NCBI GenBank assembly: GCA_031401675.1
Contig: JANNRR010000091.1
Coordinates: 1 to 29,251, forward strand
Direction of reading: 5' to 3'
DNA from: JANNRR01 sp031401675
Lineage (GTDB): Bacteria > Pseudomonadota > Alphaproteobacteria > Rhodobacterales > Rhodobacteraceae
DNA length: 29,251 nt
Below, in pieces: positions 6,731 to 16,308 of the stretch (position 1 is the stretch's first letter; each line of letters opens with the position of its first letter). The notes under the pieces are model-generated. The model was not told where the DNA came from. It was given only the letters and a program-made list of their open reading frames with translations, and did not search any database. The position numbers and the translations under genes are program-made.

Positions 6731-8320
6731 ATGGGCGTGGACGGCAAGTTTGATTTCATTATCATCGGCGGCGGCCCGGCTGGATGCGTGCTGGCACGCC
6801 GGCTCGTTGATACCGGCAAGGTGTCGGTGCTGTTGCTGGAAGCCGGGCCGCGCGATTGGAATCCGCTGATCCATGTGCCTGCAGGGTTTACCAAGTTGAC
6901 AGGCCCCTCGCTGTCCTGGGGATACGAGACGACACCGCAAGCCGGATTGAACGGCAAGTCGGTATGGTATCCGCAGGCGCGGGTACTGGGTGGCGGATCG
7001 TCGATCAATGCCCAGCTTTACACGCGTGGGAACCGTTGGGATTACGACAATTGGGCCGCACAGGGCTGTGACGGTTGGTCATATGCGGAGGTATTGCCCT
7101 TTTTCCGGCGGGCAGAGGACAACAGCCGATATGCCGATGACTATCACGGACAGGGAGGGCCGCTGCTGATTTCGGACGTGATCCCGCATCGGCTGACTTC
7201 GGCATTCACGCGGGCGGCGCAACAGGCGGGGATGCGGTTCAATGCCGACTTCAACGGGGCCGAACAGGCGGGGTTGGGTTATTACCAGGTGACCAACCGC
7301 GACGGACGGCGTTCATCAGCCGCTGTCTGCTATTTGCGCCCGGTGCTGGGAAACGAGCGGCTTACGGTTCGGACGGGCGTTCACGTCGAAAAGATCGAGC
7401 TTGTGAAGGGCAGGGCGGCTGCGGTCCATGTCGGCGGCCAGAGACTGGAGGCGGGACGCGAGATCCTGCTGACCGCCGGGGCCATCGGCAGTCCGCGAGT
7501 ACTCATGCATTCCGGCATCGGTCCGGCGCAGCATCTGCGCGAAGTGGGTGTGGATGTGGTGATGGACGCGCCGTTCGTGGGTGAGAACCTGCATGACCAC
7601 ATGGATGTGTTCGTGGTCAGCGAGTGTTCCGGCAACCACAGTTTTGACCGCTACAAGCCCTGGTACATGGCGGCAGCTGCCGGGGTGCAGTATCTGGCGT
7701 TCGGTACCGGCATTCTGGGATCGAACATCTGCGACGGCGGCGGGTTCTGGTTTGCTGATCCCGACGCGCCTGCCCCGGACATCCAGTTCCACTTCCTGCC
7801 CGGCTCCGGGCTGGAGCATGGGCTGGCACCGATCCGGAACGGCGTCACGCTGAACTCGGCCTTTCTGCGGCCGCGCTCGCGGGGGCGGGTGCGGTTGAAA
7901 TCGAAGGACCCGCTGGCCAAGGTTCATATTGACCCGAACTATTGGGGCGATCCCTATGACGTCAAGATATCTATTGCGGGGTTTCGGCTGGCGCGCCGGA
8001 TCATGGCGCAGGCGGCATTCAAACCCTTTATCAAAGGCGAGGCGCATCCCGGGGCGCAGGCCGAAACGGATGACGAGATCAAGGAATACGCCTATCGGCA
8101 CGCCAAGACCGACTATCACCCTGTCGGAACCTGCAAGATGGGGGCAGAGGATGATCCCACGGCGGTGGTGACGCCGCGGTTGCTGGTCAAGGGCATCGAT
8201 GGGCTGCGGGTCTGCGACAGTTCGGTCATGCCGTTCATCAATTCGTCCAATACGAACGCGCCGACCATCATGATTGCGGAAAAGGCCGCCGACATGGTCT
8301 GCGTTGACCATGGAATTTAG
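6731..8320 (+). CDS. GMC-family FAD-dependent oxidoreductase (choline dehydrogenase-like)
   Basis: 529 residues, normal length for the family. The N-terminal Rossmann motif IIGGGPAGCVLARRL (about 11-25) binds FAD. The first GMC signature VLGGGSSINAQLYTRG is at about 85-100 and the second, GAIGSPRVLMHSGIGP, at about 250-265. The C-terminal catalytic region has His463 in YHPVGTCKMG and NTNAPTIMIAEKAADM around Asn507/Asn509. Such enzymes oxidise a primary or secondary alcohol to the carbonyl, passing electrons to a quinone or oxygen; the substrate cannot be read from the sequence. The start is uncertain: GTG 6725, ATG 6731 and GTG 6737 are all in frame, and GAGG at 6727-6730 fits GTG 6737 best by spacing. 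It stands alone, 239 nt after the phospholipase. Confidence 0.93.
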   Translation: MGVDGKFDFIIIGGGPAGCVLARRLVDTGKVSVLLLEAGPRDWNPLIHVPAGFTKLTGPSLSWGYETTPQAGLNGKSVWYPQARVLGGGSSINAQLYTRGNRWDYDNWAAQGCDGWSYAEVLPFFRRAEDNSRYADDYHGQGGPLLISDVIPHRLTSAFTRAAQQAGMRFNADFNGAEQAGLGYYQVTNRDGRRSSAAVCYLRPVLGNERLTVRTGVHVEKIELVKGRAAAVHVGGQRLEAGREILLTAGAIGSPRVLMHSGIGPAQHLREVGVDVVMDAPFVGENLHDHMDVFVVSECSGNHSFDRYKPWYMAAAAGVQYLAFGTGILGSNICDGGGFWFADPDAPAPDIQFHFLPGSGLEHGLAPIRNGVTLNSAFLRPRSRGRVRLKSKDPLAKVHIDPNYWGDPYDVKISIAGFRLARRIMAQAAFKPFIKGEAHPGAQAETDDEIKEYAYRHAKTDYHPVGTCKMGAEDDPTAVVTPRLLVKGIDGLRVCDSSVMPFINSSNTNAPTIMIAEKAADMVCVDHGI

Positions 8321-8377
8321 AGGACATGGCGGCTTGCTACCGGGCGTTGCGGGACCAATCCGTGATCAGGGGGCAAT

Positions 8378-8392
8378 GTCTCACGGTGAGAC
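8378..8392. repeat. Inverted repeat between convergent genes
   Basis: GTCTCAC-G-GTGAGAC lies 58 nt after the oxidoreductase stop and about 90 nt from the convergent LprI-like gene stop. It could form a 6-bp stem with a 3-nt loop, but no T-run follows on either strand. Confidence 0.3.
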
Positions 8393-8480
8393 GCTAGTCT
8401 AAACCTCTGAAATATATGAGTTTCGTATTTTTTCTTCATGAAATCTTTACTGTTTTCACTGGCGGCCGGTCATTCAGCAC

Positions 8481-9464
8481 TCAAGGCAGCGGGGCCCCGG
8501 GAAGCGCCATGGAGCGCAATTCTCGCATCGGAAAGGCGCAGTCGAAATAGCCCTCGGCATAGGCACCGACGACGTAGGGATTGAAGTTGATGCGGGCTTC
8601 GGTTTCGCTGAAGCCCCAGTTTTCCAGCGCGGCGGTGTGGTCGCGCAGAGTGTTGCCTTGCAAGGCGAGGTCTGTGCCCGGATCGTAAGGATAGCCGTTG
8701 GCGTCGGCGTTTGCCGTTTTTTGCGCGACGATCTGGCCGGTACATTGCGCCGCGAGGTCTGCCATCGCTTCGGGGCCGAAGAAATCGGCAGTGGTCAGGC
8801 CGGTTCCGGTCGCCATGTCGAAGTTCAGGTAGGAAACCCCGTGATTGGGGTGCGCGCCGCCGGTATAGGATTCCTCGGCAATCGAGACCGAGATCAGTCG
8901 GGGTGAGGCATAGGACAGGCCCATGCTGACGCCGGAATAGTAGTAGGGGTTGGGCTCTTCAGCATGCGGCCCCCAGGGAATGCTGCGCGCCAGAGCATCG
9001 GCTATCCGGTTCAGACGCTGTTCGCCCAGTGATGCGGGATCAACGAAGCGCAAGAGGTCGATCTCGAGTTCATAAAGGTAGTCGGTGCCGGTTTGCCGGA
9101 AGAATACCGGAATGATCCGTCCCGGAACGCCGGGGCCGCTGTCCGGCTGGCCCAGAAGCAGGTCAATGCGCGTGGCTGTCATGCCGCGAATGCAGGTTGC
9201 GATACCGTCAGGGCTGCCGGCGCAGTCTTCCCGGTCGGCAATCCAAGCCTTTTGCGCCCGGCCCAACATGCTTTGACCGGGCTTCGGCGTCAGCGCTTTG
9301 ACCTCGCTGTAGGCCCGTTCCAGCCGGTCATCGAGCGCCTTTAGTCTGGGGTCGGCGCAGATCGCAGTTTCAACCGCCGTTGTCGCGCGGGCGCAATTGA
9401 AGGCAGGAGCCGGACCTGCCGAGCCGAGGATCGCGACAGTGCAGAGGAGGAGGCGGTTCAGCAT
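8481..9464 (-). CDS. Secreted LprI-like / DUF3298-domain protein
   Basis: 327 residues. Residues 1-21 form a Sec signal peptide (basic start, hydrophobic stretch, APA cleavage site). The segment from about 22 to 105 has the LprI (DUF1311) pattern: FNCARATTAVETAICADPRL, later KAWIADREDC and the final Cys of TCIRG, giving cysteines likely to form disulfides in the periplasm. The remainder, with YTGGAHPNHGVSYLNFD and LTTADFF, matches the DUF3298 (RsiV-like) domain. LprI-type domains inhibit lysozyme in some bacteria, and RsiV binds lysozyme through a related domain, so a role in envelope defence against muramidases is plausible but inferred. The frame runs open upstream to 9650; ATG 9464 is chosen because the signal peptide begins there and AAAGGAAAG precedes it. 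Monocistronic. Confidence 0.85.
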   Translation of the reverse strand: MLNRLLLCTVAILGSAGPAPAFNCARATTAVETAICADPRLKALDDRLERAYSEVKALTPKPGQSMLGRAQKAWIADREDCAGSPDGIATCIRGMTATRIDLLLGQPDSGPGVPGRIIPVFFRQTGTDYLYELEIDLLRFVDPASLGEQRLNRIADALARSIPWGPHAEEPNPYYYSGVSMGLSYASPRLISVSIAEESYTGGAHPNHGVSYLNFDMATGTGLTTADFFGPEAMADLAAQCTGQIVAQKTANADANGYPYDPGTDLALQGNTLRDHTAALENWGFSETEARINFNPYVVGAYAEGYFDCAFPMRELRSMALPGAPLP

Positions 9465-9654
9465 CGGGCTTTCCTTTGTCAGGCCGGTTGGTGGCAGGGG
9501 CGACGTGTGCGGAGCATTGTTGCCGGATCGTCGCCCGACCAAGCAGTTGCGTGCCGAGCTTATCCGGGAACGGTAGCAGATTGGGGACGGGCCGTGAACA
9601 GACTGCGCAGTTGGAAAGAGCGGACGCCATGCGGCCCCCGCTTCGGGCATTGCT

Positions 9655-10533
9655 TCAGGCCACCGGGATCACGTCCACGGACTGGCTGCTTTTCTGCCTA
9701 CCCGAAGCCCGCATCACGCCCTTGACCGGGACAACATCGAAGTAATCGCGGCCACTGGCAACGACGATATGATCTGAACCGGCAATGACGGCATTGGTGG
9801 GATCGAATTCCAGCCAGCCGGTGGCGGCCCCGGACCAGGCCCGGACCCAGGCATGCATCGCGTCTGCGCCTTCCAGCCTTGCCTTGCCGGGCGGCGGTCG
9901 GGTCCGCAGGAAGCCGCTGACATAGGCGGCCGGGATGCCGATGCCGCGCAGGCACGCGATCATGATGTGACTGAAATCCTGACAGACGCCCTGGCGTTGC
10001 GCAAAGGCTTCGGCAGGCGGCGTGTCGACTTCGGTCGCTTTGGCGTCGAAAGTCATGTCGCGGTGCAAGGCGTGGCCGACGGCCAGCACGGCATCTGTTG
10101 CCGACATTCCCGCAGACAGTTGGCCCTTGGCATAAGATGTCATGTCCGGCGTCAATTGCACGCGCGGCGACGATTGCCGGAAGTGGGCAGGGCTGTGCGG
10201 CGACAGATCGGAATGCGCTGCGATCTCGTCGCTCAATCGGTGCAGTGGCGTCGGGTTGCGGTCGGGTGAGGGGGCCGGCAAGCGGTTGACCCGGGCCTGC
10301 AGGGACAGGCTGACCCGGTCGTAGGGGTCGTGAAAGGCGAACTCGACCAGGCGGTTGCCGAAGAAATCGCTGCGGTCCTGGCGTTCATCCGGCCGCGGCG
10401 AGATGTCGATCTGTCCCGCGACCAGCCGCTGCTCGCCCGGAAGATCGGCGGGCATCAGCCGCAGCAGATGCCGCCCGCCGCCGGCCGGATTGGCATACTT
10501 GTGGCTGATGCGAAGGTGGATGTCGTAGTTCAT
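9655..10533 (-). CDS. Transglutaminase-like cysteine protease domain protein
   Basis: 292 residues. An N-terminal beta region (bacterial transglutaminase-like N domain, about 1-85) is followed by a transglutaminase-like core with the catalytic triad visible: Cys184 in QGVCQDFSHIM, His227 in DAMHAWV and Asp244 in WLEFDPTN. Enzymes of this fold cleave or exchange amide bonds; bacterial members are mostly thought to be peptidases. It is the last gene of three: its ATG lies 7 nt after the stop of the ATP-grasp/alpha-E gene, so it is co-transcribed. The frame is open further upstream to 10677, but that would overlap the preceding gene and lacks homology-like sequence; the ATG begins the typical MNYDIHLRISHKY. 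The Shine-Dalgarno sequence is weak, consistent with translational coupling. Confidence 0.92.
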   Translation of the reverse strand: MNYDIHLRISHKYANPAGGGRHLLRLMPADLPGEQRLVAGQIDISPRPDERQDRSDFFGNRLVEFAFHDPYDRVSLSLQARVNRLPAPSPDRNPTPLHRLSDEIAAHSDLSPHSPAHFRQSSPRVQLTPDMTSYAKGQLSAGMSATDAVLAVGHALHRDMTFDAKATEVDTPPAEAFAQRQGVCQDFSHIMIACLRGIGIPAAYVSGFLRTRPPPGKARLEGADAMHAWVRAWSGAATGWLEFDPTNAVIAGSDHIVVASGRDYFDVVPVKGVMRASGRQKSSQSVDVIPVA

Positions 10534-10540
10534 CGGTCCA

Positions 10541-12991
10541 CTACAAGTTGTGGGTCTGGGAAAGGTGCGCCGAAAGGGCAAGAATGTCGCCCCGCACCGA
10601 CCGAAGTGCGGCGCTGTCCATCGATTGCGGTGACTGGATGGCAACTGCAGTCTGCACGGCCAGGACGCGCCGGCCAAAGCCCGACAACTGGCCCTTCATC
10701 GGGCCACCCGCCAGCGCTTCGGCCTGGTCGCGAATCTCGCCCAGCTGGAACAGCATGGATCGCGGATTCCGTGCATCGAGCGCCAGAAGGTCGACCACCG
10801 AGTCGCGCTGCGACGTGACGGCGTAGCGTTGGCGATGGGTCATGGCGCTGTCGCCAAGCTCGATCGCCAGATCAAGCCCACCCGCCGGGGCATCCGGATC
10901 GGCAAGGATCGCCAGAAGCTGCGCCATTGTTGCCGCCCGTTCCAGGGCGCGACCGATGGTCAGGAAACGCCATCCGGTGGCGCGGTACATGTTTTCATGC
11001 ACCAGACCGGAAAACCCGGTGATCTTGCGCAACAGGATGCCCATGGCCAGGGCGGCATCATTGCCAGCCGTCACGGTGCCCGCCATCCGCGACAGGGTCT
11101 TTTCCAGATCGCTGAGCGCCGCCCAACCGTCGACCGAGAAGCGGTCGCGGATGTTGCCGGCCGAGTTGACGGCAGCGGCCAGCGTTGCGCACAGGCCGGC
11201 GGGCAGCGGCTCGGCCGCTTCGACACCGAAGGATTCAAGGCAGCCGGCGACCGCGACAAGAAGCGGCGCACGGTGCGTGCCGGCCTCGTCGAGGCGGCCG
11301 TTGTAGGCCCGCGTCAGGCGCAGGATGCCCTCGGTCCGTTCGATGTAGCGCCCGAGCCAATACAGGTTGTCGGCGGCGCGGCTTGGCAGCGGACCGGGAT
11401 CGGTGCGGACAAAGGCAAGGGCGGGATGCGGCAGCAGGGTCGCCGGTTCGACGGTGCGGTCGGCAACGATCCAGACGTCGGCCACCGAACTGCCCTGCCC
11501 CATGGCAATGGCGGTGGCATCGGGGGTGGTGCCGATGCGGGCAAATCCACCGGGCATCACCCGCCAGCCCAGCGGGGTTCGGGCCAGAAACATCCGAAGC
11601 GTCATCGGGCGGGGCGTCAGGCAGCCGTCGTCCCAGACCGGGGTGGTGGACAGGGTGACAAGTTCCTGGCCCACCAGTCCGGCGGCGTTGCGGTTGAGCC
11701 AGTCGGCAAAGTCGCCGGTACCGCCTTTCAAAGTGCCGGCCAGCGCAAAGGTGCCGTCGGTTTCCAGGGGCAGGCGTGTCGACAAGGCCGGGCCGATCAG
11801 CATACGGCGGGCGTTCGCCGCAACATGCGCCCGCTCTTTCGCGCCGCCGCACCACCAGGTGGCGATATTGGGCAGCGCCAGAGGCCGTCCGGTCAGGACC
11901 TCGGCGATACCGGGCAGGAATGCCAGCAGGGCCTGCGTTTCCAGCACACCGGTACCGAGCGCGTTGACCAGCGTCACGTTGCCTGCGCGGATCGCCGACA
12001 ACAGCCCGGGCGTACCCAGACGTGATACCTCTTCCAACTCCAGCGGGTCCGCCCAGGCGGAATCCAGCCTGCGCCACAGCACATTGAGCGGGCTAAGGCC
12101 ATCCACGGTGCGAACGTGCAAGGTGCCGTCCTGCACGGTCAGGTCACCGCCTTCAAGGAGCGGCAGGCCGAGATAGCGGGCAATATAGGCCTGTTCATAG
12201 TAGGTGTCGGTCATCGGGCCGGGGGTAAATATTGCCACCCGCCCGCCCGGTCCGGTACCAGGCCCGCCCAGACCTTCAAGAGCAGTGCGGAACGCGCCGA
12301 AGAATCCGGCCAGGCGCTGCACGTTGCTGTCGCGGTAAAGCTCGGGAAAGATCCGGCTGGTGGCCACGCGGTTTTCCAACGCAAAGCCGGCACCCGAGGG
12401 CGCTTCGGTCCGGTCACCGAGAACCCACCAGCGTCCATCCGGGCCGCGTCCCAGCTCGAACGCCAGAAAGTGCAGGAAATGGCCCGACGCCGGCTGCACA
12501 CCGACCATCGGGCGAAGCCAATGCGGGCTTTCTGCGATCAGCGATCCCGGCAGGTGGCCGTCCGACACCAGCCGGTTCGACCCGTACAGGTCGGCCACCA
12601 CCAACTCAAGCATATCGGCGCGCTGCATCAGACCCTGGGCGATCTGGAGCCATTCCGCTTCGGCCAGAATCACCGGCAATGGACTGAGCGGCCAGTCGCG
12701 GCCGCCGATGCCGGCATCGCCGTATTTGCGGAAGAACACTCCGGCATCGCGCAGATACTGTTGGCCCCGGCCAAAATCGGCGACAAGGGTCGCCGGGTCC
12801 GATCGGGCAAGATGGTCCAGAAGCCCGCCCCAGACCGGGCGCATCCGGCCTGAGGCATCCACCAGTTCGTCAGGCACGCCGGGAAGCGGGCGATAGTCGG
12901 CCAGAAGGTCAATTGCCGTCCGGATTGCCTGTGTCACCGCCACCACCGCCGTTGTCTCCTGTCCTTGAAGCGCCGTTACAGCCCCGTTCAC
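10541..12991 (-). CDS. Circularly permuted ATP-grasp + alpha-E domain fusion protein
   Basis: 816 residues. Residues about 35-490 are a circularly permuted ATP-grasp domain (CP_ATPgrasp_2 type): RTEAPSGAGFALENRVATSR at 194-213, FTPGPMTDTYYEQAYIARYL at 255-274, VLWRRLD at 304-310 and NALGTGVLETQALLAFLP at 343-360. From about 535 an alpha-E domain begins (AADNLYWLGRYIERTE). In many bacteria these are two separate adjacent genes; here they are fused. ATP-grasp enzymes ligate an amine to an ATP-activated carboxylate, and this group is predicted to make peptide or amide bonds; alpha-E is an all-helical partner of unknown role. The GTG start at 12991 overlaps the TGA of the upstream transglutaminase gene (GTGA), implying coupled translation. 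A GTG at residue 16, preceded by GGAG, is an alternative. Confidence 0.92.
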   Translation of the reverse strand: MNGAVTALQGQETTAVVAVTQAIRTAIDLLADYRPLPGVPDELVDASGRMRPVWGGLLDHLARSDPATLVADFGRGQQYLRDAGVFFRKYGDAGIGGRDWPLSPLPVILAEAEWLQIAQGLMQRADMLELVVADLYGSNRLVSDGHLPGSLIAESPHWLRPMVGVQPASGHFLHFLAFELGRGPDGRWWVLGDRTEAPSGAGFALENRVATSRIFPELYRDSNVQRLAGFFGAFRTALEGLGGPGTGPGGRVAIFTPGPMTDTYYEQAYIARYLGLPLLEGGDLTVQDGTLHVRTVDGLSPLNVLWRRLDSAWADPLELEEVSRLGTPGLLSAIRAGNVTLVNALGTGVLETQALLAFLPGIAEVLTGRPLALPNIATWWCGGAKERAHVAANARRMLIGPALSTRLPLETDGTFALAGTLKGGTGDFADWLNRNAAGLVGQELVTLSTTPVWDDGCLTPRPMTLRMFLARTPLGWRVMPGGFARIGTTPDATAIAMGQGSSVADVWIVADRTVEPATLLPHPALAFVRTDPGPLPSRAADNLYWLGRYIERTEGILRLTRAYNGRLDEAGTHRAPLLVAVAGCLESFGVEAAEPLPAGLCATLAAAVNSAGNIRDRFSVDGWAALSDLEKTLSRMAGTVTAGNDAALAMGILLRKITGFSGLVHENMYRATGWRFLTIGRALERAATMAQLLAILADPDAPAGGLDLAIELGDSAMTHRQRYAVTSQRDSVVDLLALDARNPRSMLFQLGEIRDQAEALAGGPMKGQLSGFGRRVLAVQTAVAIQSPQSMDSAALRSVRGDILALSAHLSQTHNL

Positions 12992-15900
12992 AGCCCCGGG
13001 GCACGGCGAAGGTCAAGCGTCATCGGGAACTCGCGGTGCGGGGTTTCTGCGGCAGGCTCATAGCTGCCGGGGGAATGTCCGCGCGGCTCGAACCGCGCCA
13101 ACCGCCGGGCCTCGGCCTCGTTGCTGTTCACCGGAAACGTGTCGTAGCTGCGCCCGCCGGGGTGTGCCACATGGTAGATGCAACCGCCAAGGGCGCGACC
13201 AGTCCAGCAGTCGTAGATATCAAACGTCAGCGGCGCATTGACGGGCAGCACCGGATGCAGGGCGAGCGGCGGCTGCCAGGCCTTGTAGCGTACCCCGGCG
13301 ACAGAGACCCCGTTGTCGACGGTCTTCTGCAGCGGCACCCGGCGGCGGTTGGCTGTGACCATGTAGCGGTCGGGATCGGCGGCGGTCAGTTTGACCTGCA
13401 GCCGTTCCACCGAACTGTCGGTATAGCGGACCGTGCCGCCGATGGCGCCGGTTTCGCCAAGTACGTGCCAGGGCTCCAATGCCTGGCGCAGTTCCAGTTC
13501 GACTCCCTCAAACTCAACTTGCCCGCAAAAGGGAAACCTGAACTCTGCCTGCGCAGTGAACCAGTCGGACTGCAAGGCGAACCCATGGTCGGCAAGGTCG
13601 CGCAGCACGTCAAGGAAGTCGGCCCACAGGAAATGCGGCAGCATGAACCGGTCATGCAGGCTGGTGCCCCAGCGGGGCAGGGTGCCGGTCAGCGGCTGTT
13701 GCCACGTTCGCGCGATCAGGGCCCGGATCAGCAGTTGCTGGGCCAACGACATGCGCGGGTTGGGCGGCATCTCGAACCCGCGAAACTCGACCAGCCCCAG
13801 GCGTCCGGTCGGGCCATCCGGGGAGTAGAGCTTGTCGATACAGATCTCGGCACGGTGGGTGTTGCCGGTCACGTCGACAAGGAGATTGCGCAGCAAACGG
13901 TCCACCAGCCAGGGGGCGGGGGCCGGGTGGCTGCCCGGGCCAGGGATCTGGTCCAGCGCCATTTCCAGTTCATAAAGCGTATCATGGCGGGCTTCGTCGA
14001 TGCGTGGTGCCTGCGAGGTCGGGCCGATGAACAGGCCCGAGAACAGGTAGGACAGGCTGGGATGCCGCTGCCAATGCAGGATCAGCGAGCGCAGCAGGTC
14101 AGGGCGGCGCAGGAACGGGCTGTCGTTCGGCGTGGCACCACCGACCACGACATGGTTGCCGCCTCCGGTGCCGGTGTGGCGACCGTCGATCATGAACTTG
14201 TCGGCGCCCAGGCGGCACTGGCGGGCCTGTTCATAGACGGCCTCGGTGGTGGCGACGCAGTCGGTCCAGGTCGATGCCGGGTGGATGTTCACCTCGATCA
14301 CACCGGGATCGGGGGCGACGCGGATGACGTTCAGGCGCGGGTCGTGCGGCGGCGCGTAGCCTTCGATATGGACGGGCAGGCCAAGGCCTTTCGCGGCGGC
14401 TTCGGCGGCGGCGATAAGGTCCAGATAGTCCTCGATCCGCTCCACCGGCGGCATGAACACGCAGAGCCTGCCGTCGCGTGGTTCCACCGAAAGCGCCGTG
14501 CGAACGGTTCCATCGAGATCGCCGAGGGTCTGCTCGTTGCGTTGCTGCACGGCCTCGCCGGGGGTGAAGGCAATCTGCTGGGCATGCTGGGCGCGGCCGG
14601 AAGGGCCGGCGGGTTCGGGAAGCGGGCCGCGCTCCTCGGTCGGGTCGGCCGGGATGATGTGCGGGTAGGCGGCGGCGGGGACATGCGGCAGCGCGCCAAG
14701 CGGCAGACGGTAGCCGACCGGGCTGTCGCCGGGCACAAGGTAAAGATGGCCGCGCCGGAGTTTCCACTTTTCGCTGAGCCAGGTCGAGGCGGCGCGGGTC
14801 TGCCAGCGCTGGACCGGCAGGACATAACCTGACGGTTCGGTCAGCCCGCGCGCGAACACGCGGGCGATGCGGGCGCGTTCCTCGGGGTCTTTCAGTTCGG
14901 AGTTCTGCGGCGTCACGTTTTCCGGCAGGTTGCCCTCCTTGATGATCCACTCTGCCGGGTCCTCGAAGGCGGGAAGGACGTTTTCGGCAGGCACGCCAAG
15001 TTCGGCCGCGATGGCATGCAGCAGCTGCGCGGCCTGATCCGGGGTTGCCGGCGCATCGGCACCTTCGGCCGCAATCAGGCCGGGGTCGGACCAGATCGGC
15101 TTGCCGTCGCGCCGCCAGTAAAGCGAAAAGGTCCAGCGCGGCAGGGTTTCACCGGGATACCATTTGCCCTGACCGTAGTGCAGAAAGCCGCCCGGCGCGA
15201 AGACGTCGCGCAGGCGGCGGACCAGTTTGTCGGCAAACACCCGCTTGGTCGGGCCGACCGCGTCGGTATTCCACTCATCGGCTTCGAAATCATCGATCGA
15301 GACAAAGGTCGGCTCGCCCCCCATGGTCAGCCTGACATCGCCGGCAGCCAAAGCGGCGTCGACCTTTTGCCCGAGTGCGTCGAGGTCGGCCCAGGCGGCA
15401 TCGGAGAACGGCTTGGTAATTCTGGGATGTTCGGCCGTGCGGGTCACCGACATTGCAAAGTCGAAGTTTACCTCGGCAAAGCTGGCGAGGCCGGAGATCG
15501 GGGCTGCGTTGCGAAAGTGCGGGGTTGCGGCCAGCGGGATGTGGCTTTCGCCGGTCAGCAGGCCCGACGTCGGGTCAAGTCCGATCCAGCCGGCACCCGG
15601 CAAGTACACCTCGCACCATGCGTGCAGGTCGGTGAAATCGACGGCAGTCCCGGGCGGTCCGTCCAAGGCGACCAGATCGGGTTTCAGCTGGATCAGATAG
15701 CCCGAGACAAACCGGGCGGCGAAACCCAGATGGCGCAGGGTCTGGACCAGAAGCCAGGATGTGTCGCGGCAGGAGCCCTTGGCAGCGGTCAGCGTCTCTT
15801 CCGGGGATTGCACGCCCGGTTCCATGCGGATGACATAGCCGATGTCGCGGGCAAGGCGCGCATTCAGGCCGACCACGAAATCCAGCGTGCGGCTGTTTAC

Positions 15901-16308
15901 GCGCGGGACCGAGGCCAGAAATGCCGTCAGGCCGGGACCGGCGGGCTCGGGGTTCCGGTAGATCACCAGATCCTGAACGATGTCTTCGGGATATTCGAAG
16001 GGCCAATGCTCGGCGCTGTCCTCGACAAAGAAATCGAACGGGTTGTAGACGGTCATGTCGGCGACCAGATCAACCTCGATCTTCAGTTCGCGGACCGGGT
16101 CGGGGAACACGTAGCGGGCCAGCCAGTTGCCATAGGGGTCCTGCTGGTAGTTCACGAAATGGTCGGTCGGACTGACCTTCAGGCTGTGCGACACGACGCG
16201 GGTCCGGCTGTGCGGTGCCGGGCGCAGACGGATGACTTGCGGGCCAAGCGTCACCGGCCGGTCGTAGCGGTAATGGGTCAGATGATGGATCGCGGCGAGA
16301 ATGGACAT
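12988..16308 (-). CDS. Large transglutaminase-domain + DUF2126 protein
   Basis: 1106 residues. Residues 1-100 are a transglutaminase N-terminal beta domain; the catalytic core follows with Cys180 in AAKGSCRDTSW, His229 in DLHAWCEVYLPG and Asp245 in IGLDPTSG. From about residue 300 to the end comes a large DUF2126-type region (LTMGGEPTFVSIDD, then many conserved blocks such as DGRHTGTGGGNHVVVGG). The N-terminal part can hydrolyse or transfer amide bonds; the DUF2126 part has no proven function. It is the first gene of the three-gene cluster with the ATP-grasp/alpha-E fusion and the smaller transglutaminase. Its ATG lacks an obvious Shine-Dalgarno sequence. No signal peptide, so cytoplasmic. 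The gene order is a known conserved association, in some bacteria accompanied by the proteasome-like Anbu peptidase, which is absent here. Confidence 0.93.
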   Translation of the reverse strand: MSILAAIHHLTHYRYDRPVTLGPQVIRLRPAPHSRTRVVSHSLKVSPTDHFVNYQQDPYGNWLARYVFPDPVRELKIEVDLVADMTVYNPFDFFVEDSAEHWPFEYPEDIVQDLVIYRNPEPAGPGLTAFLASVPRVNSRTLDFVVGLNARLARDIGYVIRMEPGVQSPEETLTAAKGSCRDTSWLLVQTLRHLGFAARFVSGYLIQLKPDLVALDGPPGTAVDFTDLHAWCEVYLPGAGWIGLDPTSGLLTGESHIPLAATPHFRNAAPISGLASFAEVNFDFAMSVTRTAEHPRITKPFSDAAWADLDALGQKVDAALAAGDVRLTMGGEPTFVSIDDFEADEWNTDAVGPTKRVFADKLVRRLRDVFAPGGFLHYGQGKWYPGETLPRWTFSLYWRRDGKPIWSDPGLIAAEGADAPATPDQAAQLLHAIAAELGVPAENVLPAFEDPAEWIIKEGNLPENVTPQNSELKDPEERARIARVFARGLTEPSGYVLPVQRWQTRAASTWLSEKWKLRRGHLYLVPGDSPVGYRLPLGALPHVPAAAYPHIIPADPTEERGPLPEPAGPSGRAQHAQQIAFTPGEAVQQRNEQTLGDLDGTVRTALSVEPRDGRLCVFMPPVERIEDYLDLIAAAEAAAKGLGLPVHIEGYAPPHDPRLNVIRVAPDPGVIEVNIHPASTWTDCVATTEAVYEQARQCRLGADKFMIDGRHTGTGGGNHVVVGGATPNDSPFLRRPDLLRSLILHWQRHPSLSYLFSGLFIGPTSQAPRIDEARHDTLYELEMALDQIPGPGSHPAPAPWLVDRLLRNLLVDVTGNTHRAEICIDKLYSPDGPTGRLGLVEFRGFEMPPNPRMSLAQQLLIRALIARTWQQPLTGTLPRWGTSLHDRFMLPHFLWADFLDVLRDLADHGFALQSDWFTAQAEFRFPFCGQVEFEGVELELRQALEPWHVLGETGAIGGTVRYTDSSVERLQVKLTAADPDRYMVTANRRRVPLQKTVDNGVSVAGVRYKAWQPPLALHPVLPVNAPLTFDIYDCWTGRALGGCIYHVAHPGGRSYDTFPVNSNEAEARRLARFEPRGHSPGSYEPAAETPHREFPMTLDLRRAPGL

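Noticed and set aside
8378..8392. Intrinsic terminator between the GMC oxidoreductase and LprI-like genes
   Set aside because: The stem is real but short and lacks a T-run on both strands, so it is listed only as an inverted repeat.
12913..14832. Plus-strand open frame of 639 codons, and another at 15016-16563
   Set aside because: Both lie antisense to the DUF2126/transglutaminase gene, which has full family motifs; their products are rich in Arg/Gly/Gln and resemble nothing.
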